Assembly: GCA_025449435.1 (NCBI GenBank)
Contig: JANWJO010000091.1
Coordinates: 1 to 6,936 of the forward strand
Direction of reading: 5' to 3'
DNA length: 6,936 nt
Source of the DNA: Chloroflexota bacterium
GTDB lineage: Bacteria; Chloroflexota; UBA4733
Of this stretch, positions 5,884-6,936 are shown one piece after another (the stretch's first letter is position 1; every line of letters starts with the position of its first letter). A program made the translations under genes and the position numbers. The notes below the pieces were generated by a model. It had not been told where the DNA came from. It saw nothing but the letters and a program-made list of their open reading frames with translations, and searched no databases.

Positions 5884-6936
5884 AGCCTAGCGTGTTGATG
5901 AGCGAGAAGACGCCGCCCGCCAGCACATTCACGGCGAACAAGCCAAAGGCGAACGCCGCGAGGCCGGGATCGAGCCGGTGCTGTCCGAGCATGATAGCCC
6001 CCCAGATCGCCAGGCCATGCACGGCTACCGCGTGCAGCGTCAGCCCCGCGCCCTGCAAGCCGCGACGGAGCGGGGTGAGTTTGCCCCGGCGGCGCACTGG
6101 CCGACTGAGGGCTTGACCGCCGAGGGCGATCACCAGCACCACCACACACAGCCAGATTAGGGCCAGCACAAAGTACGGCTGGAGCCGGTCCTGGCCGCGT
6201 GTCGCCAGTTGCAGCACACCCAGGCTCAGCAGGAACACGCCCCAACAGGTTTCGACCGCCGCCAGCCCAAGCGCGGCTTTGCCCAACGCTTTCAGCTCCA
6301 GCCCTTTGAGGTCGAGCCAGGGGCGCGGAGAGGCGGTCTCCTGGACTGGTGGCGCACCGACCAGCGCGCTCTGGCTCGCCGCGCCGCGCCGCTTGCGCGA
6401 GTTGGGTGCGGGCACGGCGGGCACCGCCAGCGCCAGCGCGCCGGCCGTCACCGGCTCCTCAGCCAGCGCCACCGCCGCCCCGCCGCGACTGCCGCTGGTC
6501 CGGCTCGCGCTGGCGGGCGCGGCCATCAGCGTCGGCGCCGTAGGCGCCATTGGCGCGGGGGCGGCGCTGGGCGCGGGGAACGCCTCGAAGCGCTCGACGC
6601 GTGCCGCCGGTTGCTGCTTGGTGGCAAACGGCAGCGGCGCCACCGGCTGCTGCGTGGTCATCGGTGGGTTCGCGAGATGTGGTGGTGGCACAGCGACGGG
6701 TGGCGCCAGCGGCGAGACAGGTCCCCTGGCGGCGGGCTTGGCGGGCTTTGCCGCGGGCTTCGCGGCGGGGATCATGCCTGGCGCGGCGGGAGGTACCGGC
6801 TGTGGCTTGGCGGACACCACCGGCGGTTTACCAGTCGCCGGTTGCGCGGCGGCAGGCGGGAACGCAGGCATAACGGGCGGCTGCCCCCCACCAGACGCGC
6901 CCGGCGACACCAGGCGCGGTGAGGCGGGGTTCTTGC
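5882..6936 (-). CDS. Pro/Ala-rich linker protein with a C-terminal four-helix membrane domain (5' partial)
   Basis: The reading frame has no stop between the TGA at 5882-5884 and the right edge. The first possible start in the window, GTG at 6910, lacks a Shine-Dalgarno, and the frame continues upstream of it (…NPASPRL), so the true N-terminus probably lies outside. Residue numbers here count from that GTG, which would give 342 residues. Residues 1-195 are low-complexity, rich in Pro, Ala and Gly, with an AKP-type repeat at 49-61 and a basic SRKRR cluster at 171-175; this is probably a disordered region. Four hydrophobic segments follow: about 213-236, 245-266, 286-308 and 315-338, with an Arg-rich loop RPVRRRGKLTPLRRG at 270-284 that should be cytoplasmic. 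The layout resembles multi-helix membrane proteins carrying a disordered N-terminal extension, sometimes capped by a zinc ribbon, but no such cap is visible here. Function is unknown. It sits 10 bases upstream of the aminotransferase gene, in the same operon. Confidence 0.75.
   Translation of the reverse strand, partial: KNPASPRLVSPGASGGGQPPVMPAFPPAAAQPATGKPPVVSAKPQPVPPAAPGMIPAAKPAAKPAKPAARGPVSPLAPPVAVPPPHLANPPMTTQQPVAPLPFATKQQPAARVERFEAFPAPSAAPAPMAPTAPTLMAAPASASRTSGSRGGAAVALAEEPVTAGALALAVPAVPAPNSRKRRGAASQSALVGAPPVQETASPRPWLDLKGLELKALGKAALGLAAVETCWGVFLLSLGVLQLATRGQDRLQPYFVLALIWLCVVVLVIALGGQALSRPVRRRGKLTPLRRGLQGAGLTLHAVAVHGLAIWGAIMLGQHRLDPGLAAFAFGLFAVNVLAGGVFSLINTLG
6728..6766 (-). repeat. Short in-frame repeat coding Ala-Lys-Pro units
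   Basis: Within the Pro/Ala-rich region the DNA repeats a GGGCTT core about every 9-12 bases on the plus strand (near 6734, 6743 and 6755). On the coding strand it gives AAKPAAKPAKPAA at residues 49-61. It resembles the extended, cationic Ala/Lys/Pro tracts used as flexible linkers. Unit number could vary between strains by slippage, which is inference. Confidence 0.55.

Noticed and set aside
4663..5898. Long plus-strand open frame opposite the aminotransferase (411 codons)
   Set aside because: It is an antisense shadow of a clearly identified enzyme; its translation is Arg/Gln/Ala-rich and lacks any recognisable motif.

Overview
The window is bacterial chromosomal DNA from a GC-rich organism. 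Most of it is strongly GC-rich: two 60-base samples counted by hand gave 77% (4861-4920) and 80% (661-720). It encodes four intact proteins plus one that runs off the right edge. The style (alanine/proline-rich membrane proteins, a secreted propeller-like protein, a HelD-type RNA polymerase-associated ATPase, strong Shine-Dalgarno sites) suits a high-GC Gram-positive-type bacterium or a member of Chloroflexota. The lineage cannot be settled from the sequence alone, and no rRNA, tRNA or phylogenetic marker is present.

Layout from left to right. Bases 1-131 are a short leader with dyad symmetries. A plus-strand gene (132-1442) encodes an exported or membrane-anchored protein with WD40/TolB-like propeller strands. 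It converges, across an 18-base gap, on a minus-strand block that fills the rest of the window. Read in its own direction from the right edge, that block contains: (i) a protein with a long Pro/Ala-rich region followed by a four-helix membrane domain, open at the window edge; (ii) a fold-type I PLP-dependent aminotransferase, whose Shine-Dalgarno overlaps the stop codon of (i), so the two are almost certainly one operon; (iii) after 126 bases, a complete HelD-family superfamily-1 ATPase with an ideal ribosome binding site and a plausible promoter of its own; (iv) after 85 bases, a small polytopic membrane protein with a very basic N-terminus and a TTG start.

The most notable pattern is compositional. 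The stretch from about 2040 to 4680, holding helD and its flanks, is much lower in GC (60-base samples of 50, 52, 52 and 60%) than the genes on both sides. The right-hand change falls almost exactly at the aminotransferase stop codon. The left-hand change falls inside the first 30 codons of the small membrane protein. This looks like helD inserted as a cassette into an older neighbourhood. HelD proteins strip or recycle stalled RNA polymerase, and some actinobacterial relatives (HelR) give rifamycin tolerance, so a mobile or selectively retained copy is plausible. No mobile element, CRISPR array, RNA gene or clearly new multi-gene system was found.
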